NCBI GenBank assembly: GCA_044464765.1
Contig: JBIQKZ010000020.1
Location: 1 to 56,909, forward strand
Length of the DNA stretch: 56,909 nt
Direction of reading: 5' to 3'
Origin: JBIQKZ01 sp044464765
GTDB lineage: Bacteria > Pseudomonadota > Gammaproteobacteria > Burkholderiales > Burkholderiaceae_B
Shown here: in pieces, positions 50,777-56,909 of the stretch
How positions within the stretch are numbered: position 1 is the stretch's first letter
Layout of the letters: each line of letters opens with the position of its first letter
Notes under the pieces: model-generated
What the model saw: the letters and a program-made list of their open reading frames with translations, nothing else
Told to the model about the DNA's origin: nothing
The model's database searches: none
Made by a program: the position numbers and the translations under genes

Positions 50777-51451
50777 TTAACGCCGTGAAAGAAGACGGTT
50801 GGAAAATGCGAGAATCGAGACTGAAAGAACCGACGTGATCAAGACCAGAGTGAAAGCCAGCTGGTCGTCGCCCGACTGGGTGGCGCTATAGATGGCCATG
50901 GATAGGGTTTCGGTCTGGTTGGGGATGGAACCGGCCACCATCAGCGACGCGCCGAACTCGCCCATGGCGCGGGCAAAGGCCAGCAAGGTGCCGGCCACGA
51001 TGCCGGGCCAGGCCAAGGGCAGGGTAATACGCAGGAACACGGAAAAGCGGGATTGCCCTAAGGTGGTGGCGGCGGCCTCGAGTGAGGTATCTACCGATAA
51101 GAAGGCGGCGCTGGCCGATTTCATGACCAGGGGCATGGCGACGATGGCGGACGCTACGACGGCACCATGCCAACTGAAGATAATGGAATAGTCCAAGTGT
51201 TCGTACAGCCACGAACCGATGGCGCTGCGCCGGCCGGCCATGACCAGGATGACGTAGCCCACCACGGTGGGCGGGAGCACGAGGGGAAGCATGCAGACCG
51301 CGTCCAGAAGGCCCCGTCCTGGAAATGAATGGCGCGCAATCAGCCAGCCCAGTCCAACGCCGATGACCAGGGCGAATATCGTCGCTACTGTGGCAACCTT
51401 TAGGGACAGTAGTACGGGGAACCAGTCGAAGGACGGGGGCAGAAGATCCAT
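50777..51451 (-). CDS. modB: Molybdate ABC transporter permease
   Basis: A 224-residue permease with about five to six helices. The EAA loop is AAATTLGQSRFSVFLRITLPLAWPGIVAGTLLAFARAMGEFGASLMVAG, matching ModB. The ATG at 51451 is chosen because the family start (PSFDWFPVLLSLKVA) follows it and the frame extension upstream is out of family. It is first in the operon, and a ModE box (51452-51477) directly precedes the start codon, overlapping the expected leader. Confidence 0.92.
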   Translation of the reverse strand: MDLLPPSFDWFPVLLSLKVATVATIFALVIGVGLGWLIARHSFPGRGLLDAVCMLPLVLPPTVVGYVILVMAGRRSAIGSWLYEHLDYSIIFSWHGAVVASAIVAMPLVMKSASAAFLSVDTSLEAAATTLGQSRFSVFLRITLPLAWPGIVAGTLLAFARAMGEFGASLMVAGSIPNQTETLSMAIYSATQSGDDQLAFTLVLITSVLSVSILAFSNRLLSRR

Positions 51452-51477
51452 TCGTTGTATTCTGTGGGATATAACGA
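51452..51477 (-). promoter_or_regulatory. ModE box upstream of modB
   Basis: On the minus strand TCGTTATAT, then a 6-nt spacer region, then ATACAACGA. Compared with the ModE consensus (TCGTTATATA-n6-TATATAACGA) it matches about 17 of 20 positions. It abuts the modB start codon, so molybdate-bound ModE would block initiation of the mod operon. The neighbouring modE-like gene supports this. Confidence 0.75.
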
Positions 51478-51622
51478 GGGAAGTGTACAGTATTTTTTTG
51501 GGGTCTTTGGTTTTTTGGGGGAGGCCTTTGGGTTCTTTAGCCCTACCTTCGGCAATGCGAACGGTCTCGTGTGGCGCTGGGGGGCTGCGGATGGCATGCA
51601 TCGCGCAGTACAGGCCTTATGT

Positions 51623-52015
51623 TTACGGCTTGGCGTTGCCAGGGGGTCCAGGGGGCGAGGACGGGGCGAGCAGATGGGCCAGTGCGTTCAGTTCGTTGGC
51701 GGCGGATTGGGCGGCCAGGGCTTCGGCGGCACGGTAATGAGCGATGATTTTTTTGCCGGTTTCAGTCAGTTGACTGCCGCCGCCGGAAACTCCGCCTTCG
51801 GAGGAGCTGACGGCTGGGGATTTAAGGGATTTGTTGGTTTCGTCGACCAGGAGCCAGGCCCTGCGGTAGGACATTTTCAGTTCGCGCGCCGCGCCGGAAA
51901 TGGAACCAGCGCGATCGATGGCCTCGAGCAGGGCAATGCGCCCCGGACCGATGGCGATGTCCTCGTTGCGGTAGACGCGTATTCGAAACTGAACCGTGGC
52001 GCTCGATGCACTCAT
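51623..52015 (-). CDS. modE: ModE-like DNA-binding protein (HTH only)
   Basis: A 130-residue winged-helix protein of the ModE N-terminal type (GSISGAARELKMSYRRAW at 37-54, then the wing GGGSQLTETGKKII). The C-terminal two Mop/di-Mop domains that bind molybdate in E. coli ModE (262 residues) are absent; the end is a low-complexity Pro-Gly tail. It is probably the regulator of the mod operon, but how it senses molybdate is unclear. It reads toward modB, 172 nt upstream of that gene's start. Confidence 0.82.
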   Translation of the reverse strand: MSASSATVQFRIRVYRNEDIAIGPGRIALLEAIDRAGSISGAARELKMSYRRAWLLVDETNKSLKSPAVSSSEGGVSGGGSQLTETGKKIIAHYRAAEALAAQSAANELNALAHLLAPSSPPGPPGNAKP

Positions 52016-52107
52016 GTCGACTCTTGAAAAGTGGCTGGCGGACTTAGTTTAAAGCAGATGGGTATCGGCCGGACTTCATTGGCGACGGGATCCTTGTGGT
52101 CGCGATA

Positions 52108-52281
52108 CTAGGTATCGGACCATTCTCGGAGCAAATTGTGATACACGCCAGTCAGGCGTTTCAGGGCTGGGCTGCCGGGATACTCGGCCGCAATGTCCTG
52201 TATGACCAGGTCCATTTCCCAGAGCAGGGTGCGCAGATGGTCCGTGCGCACCAGCGGCCAGCTTGATTTCATGTGTGCCAT
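52108..52281 (-). CDS. Small hypothetical protein
   Basis: A 57-codon frame starting MAHMKSSWPLVRTDHLRTLLWEMD and ending SPALKRLTGVYHNLLREWSDT. The composition is protein-like and helical, with no signal peptide. I do not recognise it. It lies antisense to the start of the TonB-receptor pseudogene and could be a real small gene or a leftover. Confidence 0.3.
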   Translation of the reverse strand: MAHMKSSWPLVRTDHLRTLLWEMDLVIQDIAAEYPGSPALKRLTGVYHNLLREWSDT

Positions 52282-52299
52282 GGGCTTTCTCGGCCTTGC

Positions 52300-52676
52300 C
52301 GGGGTTTGAGCCCAGCGCCAACGATTTACGCCATGGCGAGATTGCACGGGATATTGATCGCGACAATTTTTATGGCCATTTGTCCGATTACGACAAGATC
52401 AAGCAAGACATGTTTACGGCGCGTATCGACCATACATTCTCGTCGAGGGTATCGCTGGAGAACACCACGCGTTATGTAAAAACAGATCGCAAGGCAATCC
52501 ATACTGTCATTGGTTCGGCGAACACCGCTTATGAGGTCAACAAGAACTTGACCCTGCGCCTGAACATCGACAACATTGCCGACAAGACGTATGCCGTATC
52601 CACCAACTGGTCTGCGCGTCGAGTGCAATTGGGCGCGCCGCGTACGTTCATGCTATGCGCGGACCTGGCTTTCTAA
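52300..52676 (+). pseudogene. TonB-dependent siderophore receptor remnant
   Basis: The frame joins two separated pieces of a siderophore receptor. A barrel-middle piece (IARDIDRDNFYGHLSDYDKI, TARIDHTF, LENTTRYVKT) is followed directly by the C-terminal barrel end (LTLRLNIDNIADKTYAVSTNW ... PRTFMLCADLAF) with terminal Phe. The plug domain, TonB box, signal peptide and roughly 200 intervening residues are missing, so two deletions have removed most of the gene. No product is expected. Confidence 0.8.
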
Positions 52677-52791
52677 CGCGAGCCCAGTCGTTCACCTGGG
52701 CCGCCTCTGCGGCCCAGGACTTTGTTATCTCCGCCGAAATTCGTTATACACTTGACGCCGCAGATGGATCGGCCTTAGTTGGTGGAGAAAA

Positions 52792-53403
52792 ATGATGAAC
52801 TTCGAGCACTCGGTAGTTGCTTCGGGGGCGGTCGACGCGTCCTTTACCCATGTCCGGCTGATTATCGGCATGGTGTTGGGCTTGGCGATATCAAAGTTAT
52901 TGCTAGGTCTGGTCAAGCTTATACGGCGACCAGCGAAAACCGTTGGTTGCCTGATTCATGTGGGCTGGGTTCTCTATGCCTTTTTGGCCGTCATTGAGTT
53001 CTGGTGGTTTGAATTCAGTCTGCGGCATTTGCAGGTGTGGAGTTTTTCCACTTATTTGTTCCTGATTCTCTATGCGGCCTTGCATTTCTTGCTATGCGCC
53101 TTGCTGTTTCCCGACGACTCCGAGCGGGAAGTGATCTATCGCGACTATTTCCTGGGCCAGCGGCGCTGGTTTTTCATGGTGCTGATCGCCCTGATGGTGG
53201 CCGATCTTATGGATACCCTGATTAAGGGCTGGGGACACTATCTGGGTTATGGCATTGAGTATTCCGTTCATATCGTTATCGCGATTGTCATGAGCCTGAT
53301 CGCCATCCGTACGCGCAAGATCTGGTTTCACACGGTTTTCGTGTGCCTGGCCTTGGCCTATCAGATTTACTTCGCAGCCCGATATTTGATGGTGCTTTCT
53401 TAA
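52792..53403 (+). CDS. Hypothetical membrane protein with about five helices
   Basis: A 203-residue protein that I do not recognise. Hydrophobic helices occur around LIIGMVLGLAISKLLLGLV, LIHVGWVLYAFLAVIEFWWF, STYLFLILYAALHFLLCALLF, FFMVLIALMVADLMDTLI and YSVHIVIAIVMSLIAI. A GGTGGAGAAA ribosome site precedes the ATG. It lies 205 nt upstream of another small membrane protein, perhaps functionally paired. Confidence 0.6.
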   Translation: MMNFEHSVVASGAVDASFTHVRLIIGMVLGLAISKLLLGLVKLIRRPAKTVGCLIHVGWVLYAFLAVIEFWWFEFSLRHLQVWSFSTYLFLILYAALHFLLCALLFPDDSEREVIYRDYFLGQRRWFFMVLIALMVADLMDTLIKGWGHYLGYGIEYSVHIVIAIVMSLIAIRTRKIWFHTVFVCLALAYQIYFAARYLMVLS

Positions 53404-53608
53404 GCATCTATTGCTGCGATTTTTGCTTGCTTTTCAAAGCAAGGCGACTTTCCGGCGGGACGCTGGGCGCAGGTTGCGCCTAGTGGGGAGCTTCGCTTAT
53501 TTTCTGTTTCGGGTAGACTACTGCCGGCTGTACCGAAGAGCCATTTCAGCCATGCTGTTTTGCCGTCTATCCCCGCAATACCGTTTTGTCGTCTATCGAG
53601 CCAGGAAA

Positions 53609-53953
53609 ATGTACGAAACTAAAGCCCAGCCCGTGGTGCCTACGCATCGCTTCCTGCAACGTATGGTGCTGCACGTTCTTTACGCACTGTTGCTGGTGTG
53701 CGTTGCGTTGCTGATCGGGGCTTTGGGCCATATGTGGTTCGAGCCAGTCAGTTGGCACGACGCGTTCCTGAACAGCGCGCTGATCCTCAGCGGCATTGGC
53801 CCCTACCTGGTGCCAGAAAGCGTAGGCGGCAAAGTGTTCTTCGCTTTCTATGGGATTTTTGTAGGCCTTACTTTTATGGCCATGCTTGGGCTTGCCCTGG
53901 CTCCCATCGCTCATCGCATGATCCATAAATTCCATTGGGACGACGAGGACTAA
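53609..53953 (+). CDS. Two-helix pore-loop (potassium-channel-like) membrane protein, degenerate filter
   Basis: A 114-residue protein. Helix 1 (VLHVLYALLLVCVALLIGALGHMWF), a loop with a pore-helix-like segment (WHDAFLNSALILSGIGPYLVPES), and helix 2 (VFFAFYGIFVGLTFMAMLGLAL) followed by the cytoplasmic end APIAHRMIHKFHWDDED give an Ion_trans_2-type outline. The selectivity filter of K+ channels (TVGYG) is not present; SGIGP stands there. The ATG at 53609 (AGCCAGGAAA before it) is preferred over one at 53552. Function as a channel is an inference from shape. Confidence 0.5.
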   Translation: MYETKAQPVVPTHRFLQRMVLHVLYALLLVCVALLIGALGHMWFEPVSWHDAFLNSALILSGIGPYLVPESVGGKVFFAFYGIFVGLTFMAMLGLALAPIAHRMIHKFHWDDED

Positions 53954-54038
53954 TCTTCTTTTCCGGGCTGTTGGGTGAGTTTGCGCAGCTCGGCAGCACA
54001 AGGACGATATGGCTATCTTCGTGCGATCGACCACGCTA

Positions 54039-54464
54039 CTAACGGTCGGGTATCACAGCCGTGATATCGATTTCCACCTGCATGCCTGGCCAGGCCAGGC
54101 CGTTGATCACCAGCAGGGTGTGGACGGGGATGGTGGGCGAATTCTGGAATGCTTCGCTGCGCGCGCGATGGTAGTTTTGCAGTTCGCGAGTGTCTAGCAA
54201 GTAAGTGGTGATTTTGACGACATCGGCCAGGGTGGCCCCATGCTTGGCCAGCGCACGCGTGGCTTTTTCGAACGCAAGGCGGCTTTGGCCGTATACATCG
54301 CCTTGATGCAGAATGGCGCCGGGCGTTGGCGAGCTGCTGTCTTCCGCGCCGATGCCAGCCAAGAAGATGAACGTGCCGGGCCCTTTTACCGTCACGGCCT
54401 CGGAGAACAGATTCTTGGACCATTCGGCCGAGTCATGGTGCTGCTTCTCGAAGGCTGCCGGCAT
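54039..54464 (-). CDS. RidA/YjgF/YER057c-family protein
   Basis: A 141-residue RidA-superfamily protein. Family features: FLAGIGAED, GQSRLAFEKATRALAKHGATLADVVKITTYLLD, and the C-terminal EIDITAVIP. The position of the imine-deaminase arginine (PARS in RidA) appears here as PVHTLL, so His replaces Arg; enamine deaminase activity is therefore doubtful and it may belong to a non-RidA Rid subfamily. Stand-alone gene. Confidence 0.85.
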   Translation of the reverse strand: MPAAFEKQHHDSAEWSKNLFSEAVTVKGPGTFIFLAGIGAEDSSSPTPGAILHQGDVYGQSRLAFEKATRALAKHGATLADVVKITTYLLDTRELQNYHRARSEAFQNSPTIPVHTLLVINGLAWPGMQVEIDITAVIPDR

Positions 54465-54544
54465 AGCTCGCTCCTGATTGTTTATTGGCGCAAGCTACAG
54501 TGTATCGTCGGCTTTGGGTGCGGGCAATGGTTTGTATTTGGGAG

Positions 54545-54829
54545 TTATGCCGTGCGGCTAATGTTTGGCTCGCATGATTTCCGCAACACATGGGTTCTCA
54601 ATTCCATGAAGCGGGGCAGCATCTTGGTTTTCACTTGATCACGCGGTCGAGGCAGATCGATGTCGAGTATTTCCTGGACTTTAGTTGGCGGTGGTGTTAG
54701 CACCACCACGCGATCAGCAAGGTAGACCGCTTCGTCTATATCATGGGTAACGAATAATACCGTCACGTTGAATTCTGAGCGAACCTGGAGCATCAGATCT
54801 TCCAGTTTGGCGCGTGTTTGCGCGTCGAC
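54545..54829 (-). pseudogene. ABC importer ATPase fragment (SsuB/TauB class, C-terminal part)
   Basis: Only the end of an ATPase remains: from VDAQTRAKLEDLM (normally in ALDAQTR after the Walker B) through VTVLFVTHDIDEAVYLADRVVVL to the C-terminus. Walker A, Q-loop, signature and Walker B are missing. It is read on the same strand as, and directly after, a permease fragment, with the missing part lost in a deletion between them. Confidence 0.8.
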
Positions 54830-54853
54830 CGAGTGAAGGACCCGTTGTGTTGT

Positions 54854-55013
54854 TTAGCTGCTGGCGCGGCGGGCGCCGCGATGCCAGCGAAGAGCTAGAA
54901 GCTCGATCACAAAAAGAAGTACGTTGAGCACGTATCCGAGAATGCCCAGCAAGACGACGCCCGACCACATGTCGGGAAGATTGAACGTTCGTTGAGATTG
55001 AAGTTCGATTCAA
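54854..55013 (-). pseudogene. ABC permease fragment (SsuC/TauC class, last 50 residues)
   Basis: The C-terminal part of a permease: NLPDMWSGVVLLGILGYVLN, then a final helix and RWHRGARRASS before the TAA. The frame runs into a stop shortly upstream at about 55010, so more than 200 residues are gone. The permease tail followed by the ATPase tail fits a collapsed importer operon. Confidence 0.75.
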
Positions 55014-55026
55014 ACAAACTGCGTAT

Positions 55027-55878
55027 TCATGCCTGTTTGAGCGCGGCAGCGACAGAATCTTTGAGCGACGTGGTGGGCCGGCCAATAAGCGTCGATAAGA
55101 CACGTCCGTCGTCAAATAGGGCGCCCTTGGCTGCTTCGACATCAAACGAGGGCAACGCTTCGGGCCAAGGCGCCGGGAGGCCCGCCGCGTTGAGTGCGGC
55201 TGTGTATTCGGCAGGAGGTAAATCCTTATAGGGAATGTCTTTGCCCGTCTGACGAGAGATTTCCGCAGCCAATTCAGTCAGCGTGTATGCCGTGTCGCCG
55301 GCCAGCTCGTAAACCTTGCCCTCATGGCCTGCGGTCGTCAGAACTACCACGGCTGCGTCTGCAAAATCGGCTCTGGCGGCTGAAGCAATCTTTGCGTTTC
55401 CTGCGCTGCCGATGAATGCACCGTTCGCCACGGCGGGACCGACAGAGACCGTATAGTTCTCGGTGTACCATCCGTTGCGTAGCAAGGTGGTGCTTAGGCC
55501 GGAGGCTTTCAAAAGCGCCTCGGTTTCCACGTGCTCGGGGGCCAGGCTCAGCGTAGAGCGCTCAGCGTGCAGCACGCTTGTATAGACCACATGCTTGACG
55601 CCGGCTTTTTTGGCGGCGTCAATGATGTTACGGTGCTGTGCCACGCGTTGACCGACTTCGCTGCCTGAAATCATCAAGAGCGTATCGACGCCAGCGAGGG
55701 CTTTGTTCAGGGTTTCGGGGCGAGTGTAATCTGCCTCGCGCACCTCTACACCCAAGTCTGCCGCTTTGGACGGGGTGCGAACGAGTGCGACGATGTCGCT
55801 TGCCAAGCCCTTGGCGCGAAGCCGCTCGATAACGAGGCGGCCTAATTGGCCTGAAGCTCCGGTAATTGCTATTTTCAT
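55027..55878 (-). CDS. qorB: NAD(P)H:quinone oxidoreductase 2-like NmrA/SDR protein
   Basis: A 283-residue NmrA-type atypical SDR. The nucleotide-binding motif GASGQLG (7-13) is followed by the family residues RNGWYTENYT and ELAGDTAYTLTELAAEIS, matching E. coli QorB (YtfG), which reduces quinones with NADPH. It is transcribed divergently from the HxlR regulator gene, a common pairing (ytfG/ytfH type). Confidence 0.88.
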   Translation of the reverse strand: MKIAITGASGQLGRLVIERLRAKGLASDIVALVRTPSKAADLGVEVREADYTRPETLNKALAGVDTLLMISGSEVGQRVAQHRNIIDAAKKAGVKHVVYTSVLHAERSTLSLAPEHVETEALLKASGLSTTLLRNGWYTENYTVSVGPAVANGAFIGSAGNAKIASAARADFADAAVVVLTTAGHEGKVYELAGDTAYTLTELAAEISRQTGKDIPYKDLPPAEYTAALNAAGLPAPWPEALPSFDVEAAKGALFDDGRVLSTLIGRPTTSLKDSVAAALKQA

Positions 55879-55887
55879 GATATTTCC

Positions 55888-55917
55888 TTGCTCAGTGGTT
55901 GTTGGAACTACTATAAT
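55888..55917 (+). promoter_or_regulatory. Sigma-70 promoter of the HxlR gene
   Basis: TTGCTC (55888-55893), an 18-nt spacer, and TATAAT (55912-55917, a perfect -10). Transcription would begin near 55924, just before the inverted repeat at 55928-55940. Confidence 0.55.
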
Positions 55918-55927
55918 GCTTACACTA

Positions 55928-55940
55928 ACTTCTAGGAAGT
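55928..55940. promoter_or_regulatory. HxlR operator candidate ACTTC-TAG-GAAGT
   Basis: Perfect 5-bp inverted repeat with a TAG centre, lying at the expected transcription start of the HxlR gene and 50 nt from qorB. HxlR-family regulators bind short palindromes in the divergent region with their target, so this is a likely autoregulatory site. Confidence 0.6.
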
Positions 55941-55946
55941 ACGCAC

Positions 55947-56432
55947 ATGAAGGTAAGTGTAAAGACCGACGAGCAACAGCTTATTGAGGACAAGCCAACA
56001 TTGCTAAATAGAATGCGCCGTGGGGAGCTTCTCATTGAGGCGTGTCCATCGCGCGAGGTCCTCAAGCACATCACCAGCCGGTGGGGCGTTCTGGTGTTAC
56101 TGGTGCTGGAAACTCGCGTGCATCGCTTCAGTGAGTTGCGGCGTGCCATCGGCGGCGTCAGCGAAAGAATGTTGGCGCAAACATTGCAGTGGTTGGAGGC
56201 CGACGGTTTAGTCGACCGGATTGCCTTTGACGTGGTCCCGCCACACGTCGAATACCGTCTGACGCCCCTGGGCCGCGAGGCGGCTGTAAAAGTCAGGGGT
56301 CTTGCCGACTGGATTGAGGACAGCCTGCCCCGAATTTTGGAGGCTCGGGATAACCGGTGCCAAGAACGTGCTTCGGCGGCAGCAGGAAGGCCGCGACCCC
56401 TCAATATCAACAGGCAGAGCGCTAGTGTTTAG
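55947..56432 (+). CDS. HxlR-family (YtfH/QorR-like) redox-sensing regulator
   Basis: A 161-residue HxlR winged-helix protein. The conserved N-terminal cysteine (C33 in EACPSREVLKHITSRW) is the thiol that senses quinones or aldehydes in relatives such as QorR and YodB. Wing region: FSELRRAIGGVSERMLAQTLQWLEADGLVDR, then PPHVEYRLTPLGRE. Divergent from qorB, it probably represses qorB until oxidised. The last 25 residues are a polar tail absent from most members. Confidence 0.88.
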   Translation: MKVSVKTDEQQLIEDKPTLLNRMRRGELLIEACPSREVLKHITSRWGVLVLLVLETRVHRFSELRRAIGGVSERMLAQTLQWLEADGLVDRIAFDVVPPHVEYRLTPLGREAAVKVRGLADWIEDSLPRILEARDNRCQERASAAAGRPRPLNINRQSASV

Positions 56433-56476
56433 CGAACGCTCTCGACCTGTGGAATGGTTGGGTCTGCAATACATAT

Positions 56477-56496
56477 TGCGCATTGAGCAATGCGCA
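56477..56496. repeat. Perfect 9-bp inverted repeat downstream of the HxlR gene
   Basis: TGCGCATTG, AG, CAATGCGCA, 45 nt after the HxlR stop. A stable hairpin is possible (the central AG plus adjacent bases form the loop). No following T-tract, so it is not a typical intrinsic terminator. Confidence 0.5.
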
Positions 56497-56682
56497 TGCA
56501 CCGGATTGACCTGAGTGCATCAGTTAACGGGGAGGGGACAAGAATACCGGCAGCCTTGGCCGGTTTCCTTCCGATGGGCTCACCTCGGAAAGCTAAGCCT
56601 GACGCCGCTTTCCAGCCAAACGGGAAGCCAGAAAAGCGGAATTTTGGAATGAGAACCCCGAGTTTGGAATATAAGTGGGACG

Positions 56683-56713
56683 AAAAAAAAGCACTTACAT
56701 CATGTAAGTGCTT
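56683..56713 (-). terminator. Rho-independent terminator of the tRNA transcript
   Basis: A perfect 12-bp inverted repeat (AAGCACTTACAT, C, ATGTAAGTGCTT at 56689-56713). On the minus strand the stem is followed by eight T (56690-56683). It is 18 nt beyond the 3' end of tRNA-Asp, which reads leftward. Confidence 0.85.
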
Positions 56714-56730
56714 GATTTTATTAAATTCTT

Positions 56731-56807
56731 TGGCGGAGCGGACGGGACTCGAACCCGCGACCCCCGGCGTGACAGGCCGGTATTCTAACCAACTGAACTA
56801 CCGCTCC
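56731..56807 (-). tRNA. tRNA-Asp (GTC)
   Basis: A 77-nt tRNA on the minus strand: acceptor GGAGCGG/CCGCTCC, D-arm GTTCAGTTGGTTAGAAT, anticodon loop CTGTCAC with GTC, T-arm GGGTTCGAGTCCC, and an encoded CCA end. All arms pair. Confidence 0.97.
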
Positions 56808-56854
56808 GCAGCGGTGTATTTCTACTTGAGTTTACCGTAACCAGTAACTTCAAG

Positions 56855-56909
56855 TGGCGTCCCCTAGGGGATTCGAACCCCTGTACCCACCGTGAAAGGG
56901 TGGTGTCCT
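56855..56909 (-). tRNA. tRNA-Glu (TTC), partial (5' end beyond the window)
   Basis: The 3' part of a tRNA on the minus strand: anticodon loop CTTTCAC (TTC), T-arm GGGGTTCGAATCCCC, acceptor ending AGGGGACG and CCA. The 5' acceptor and D-arm lie past the window end. It is upstream of tRNA-Asp in the same transcript. Confidence 0.93.

Larger units (their letters stand above)
56433..56730. other. Intergenic region between the HxlR gene and the tRNA cluster
   Basis: About 300 nt with no convincing gene. It contains a 9-bp inverted repeat (TGCGCATTG-AG-CAATGCGCA, 56477-56496), which lacks a T-run, and the tRNA terminator at 56683-56713. Nothing else was recognised. Confidence 0.6.

Noticed and set aside
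1..56909. CRISPR arrays, prophage or defence islands
   Set aside because: No regularly spaced repeat arrays, phage structural genes or recognisable defence nucleases were found.

Overview
The window looks like the chromosome of a GC-rich (about 60%) betaproteobacterium, most likely family Alcaligenaceae (Bordetella/Achromobacter/Pusillimonas-like). This rests on gene content: an fdsGBACD-type soluble formate dehydrogenase, imelysin iron operon, NsrR/NnrS, hydroxycinnamate catabolism and many solute-binding proteins. Species is not decidable by eye. All calls come from reading sequence and translated frames; no database search was run.

Layout. 1-1.2 kb: a truncated IS3-family element beside an unidentified gene scrap. 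1.2-2.5 kb: an EF-hand protein and a leaderless ABC-type binding protein. 2.5-7.6 kb: a leftward iron operon (imelysin, di-haem oxidoreductase, second imelysin, DUF1513) with a good Fur-box candidate in front. 7.8-9.4 kb: an FAD oxidoreductase. 9.4-15.9 kb: an uncharacterised import/catabolic cluster (NMT1/THI5-type ABC importer, DHDPS-family aldolase/lyase, GNAT protein, SDR-like protein) with a TetR regulator and two related candidate operators. 15.9-18.2 kb: bacteriohaemerythrin, serA, a MarR regulator. 18.2-20.3 kb: a nitric-oxide response operon (group III truncated haemoglobin, nnrS, nsrR) preceded by a near-consensus NsrR site. 20.4-24.3 kb: envelope-glycan genes (ArnC/DPM-like transferase, ArnT-like transferase, GtrA-like protein, ChbG/YdjC deacetylase). 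24.4-25.3 kb: TIGR01244 phosphatase-like protein and a universal stress protein.

25.4-37.9 kb is a molybdenum block: fdsG-fdsB-fdsA-fdhD-fdsD reading left, a divergent ModE/periplasmic-binding-type regulator followed by moaA and mobA reading right, then moaC-moaD-moaE-moaB-moeA reading left. The supply side appears at 49.2-52.0 kb (modB-modA-modC with a ModE box, plus a short ModE). Together these cover molybdate uptake, most of the cofactor pathway, and one bis-MGD enzyme that uses it. Between them lie a peroxiredoxin, an MFS transporter, bioB, and a hydroxycinnamate cluster at 41.5-49.2 kb (thioesterase, amidohydrolase, two feruloyl-CoA synthase paralogues, crotonase, binding protein, MarR regulator with a perfect palindromic operator).

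52.1-55.0 kb is a decayed zone: a TonB-receptor pseudogene, two small membrane proteins (one resembling a two-helix ion channel), a RidA-family protein, and collapsed remnants of an ABC permease and ATPase. The window ends with a divergent qorB/HxlR pair, a terminator, tRNA-Asp and a partial tRNA-Glu.

No CRISPR array, prophage or obvious defence island was seen. The least explained units are the 9.4-15.9 kb cluster, the hydroxycinnamate cluster that lacks a vanillin dehydrogenase, and the channel-like protein at 53.6 kb.
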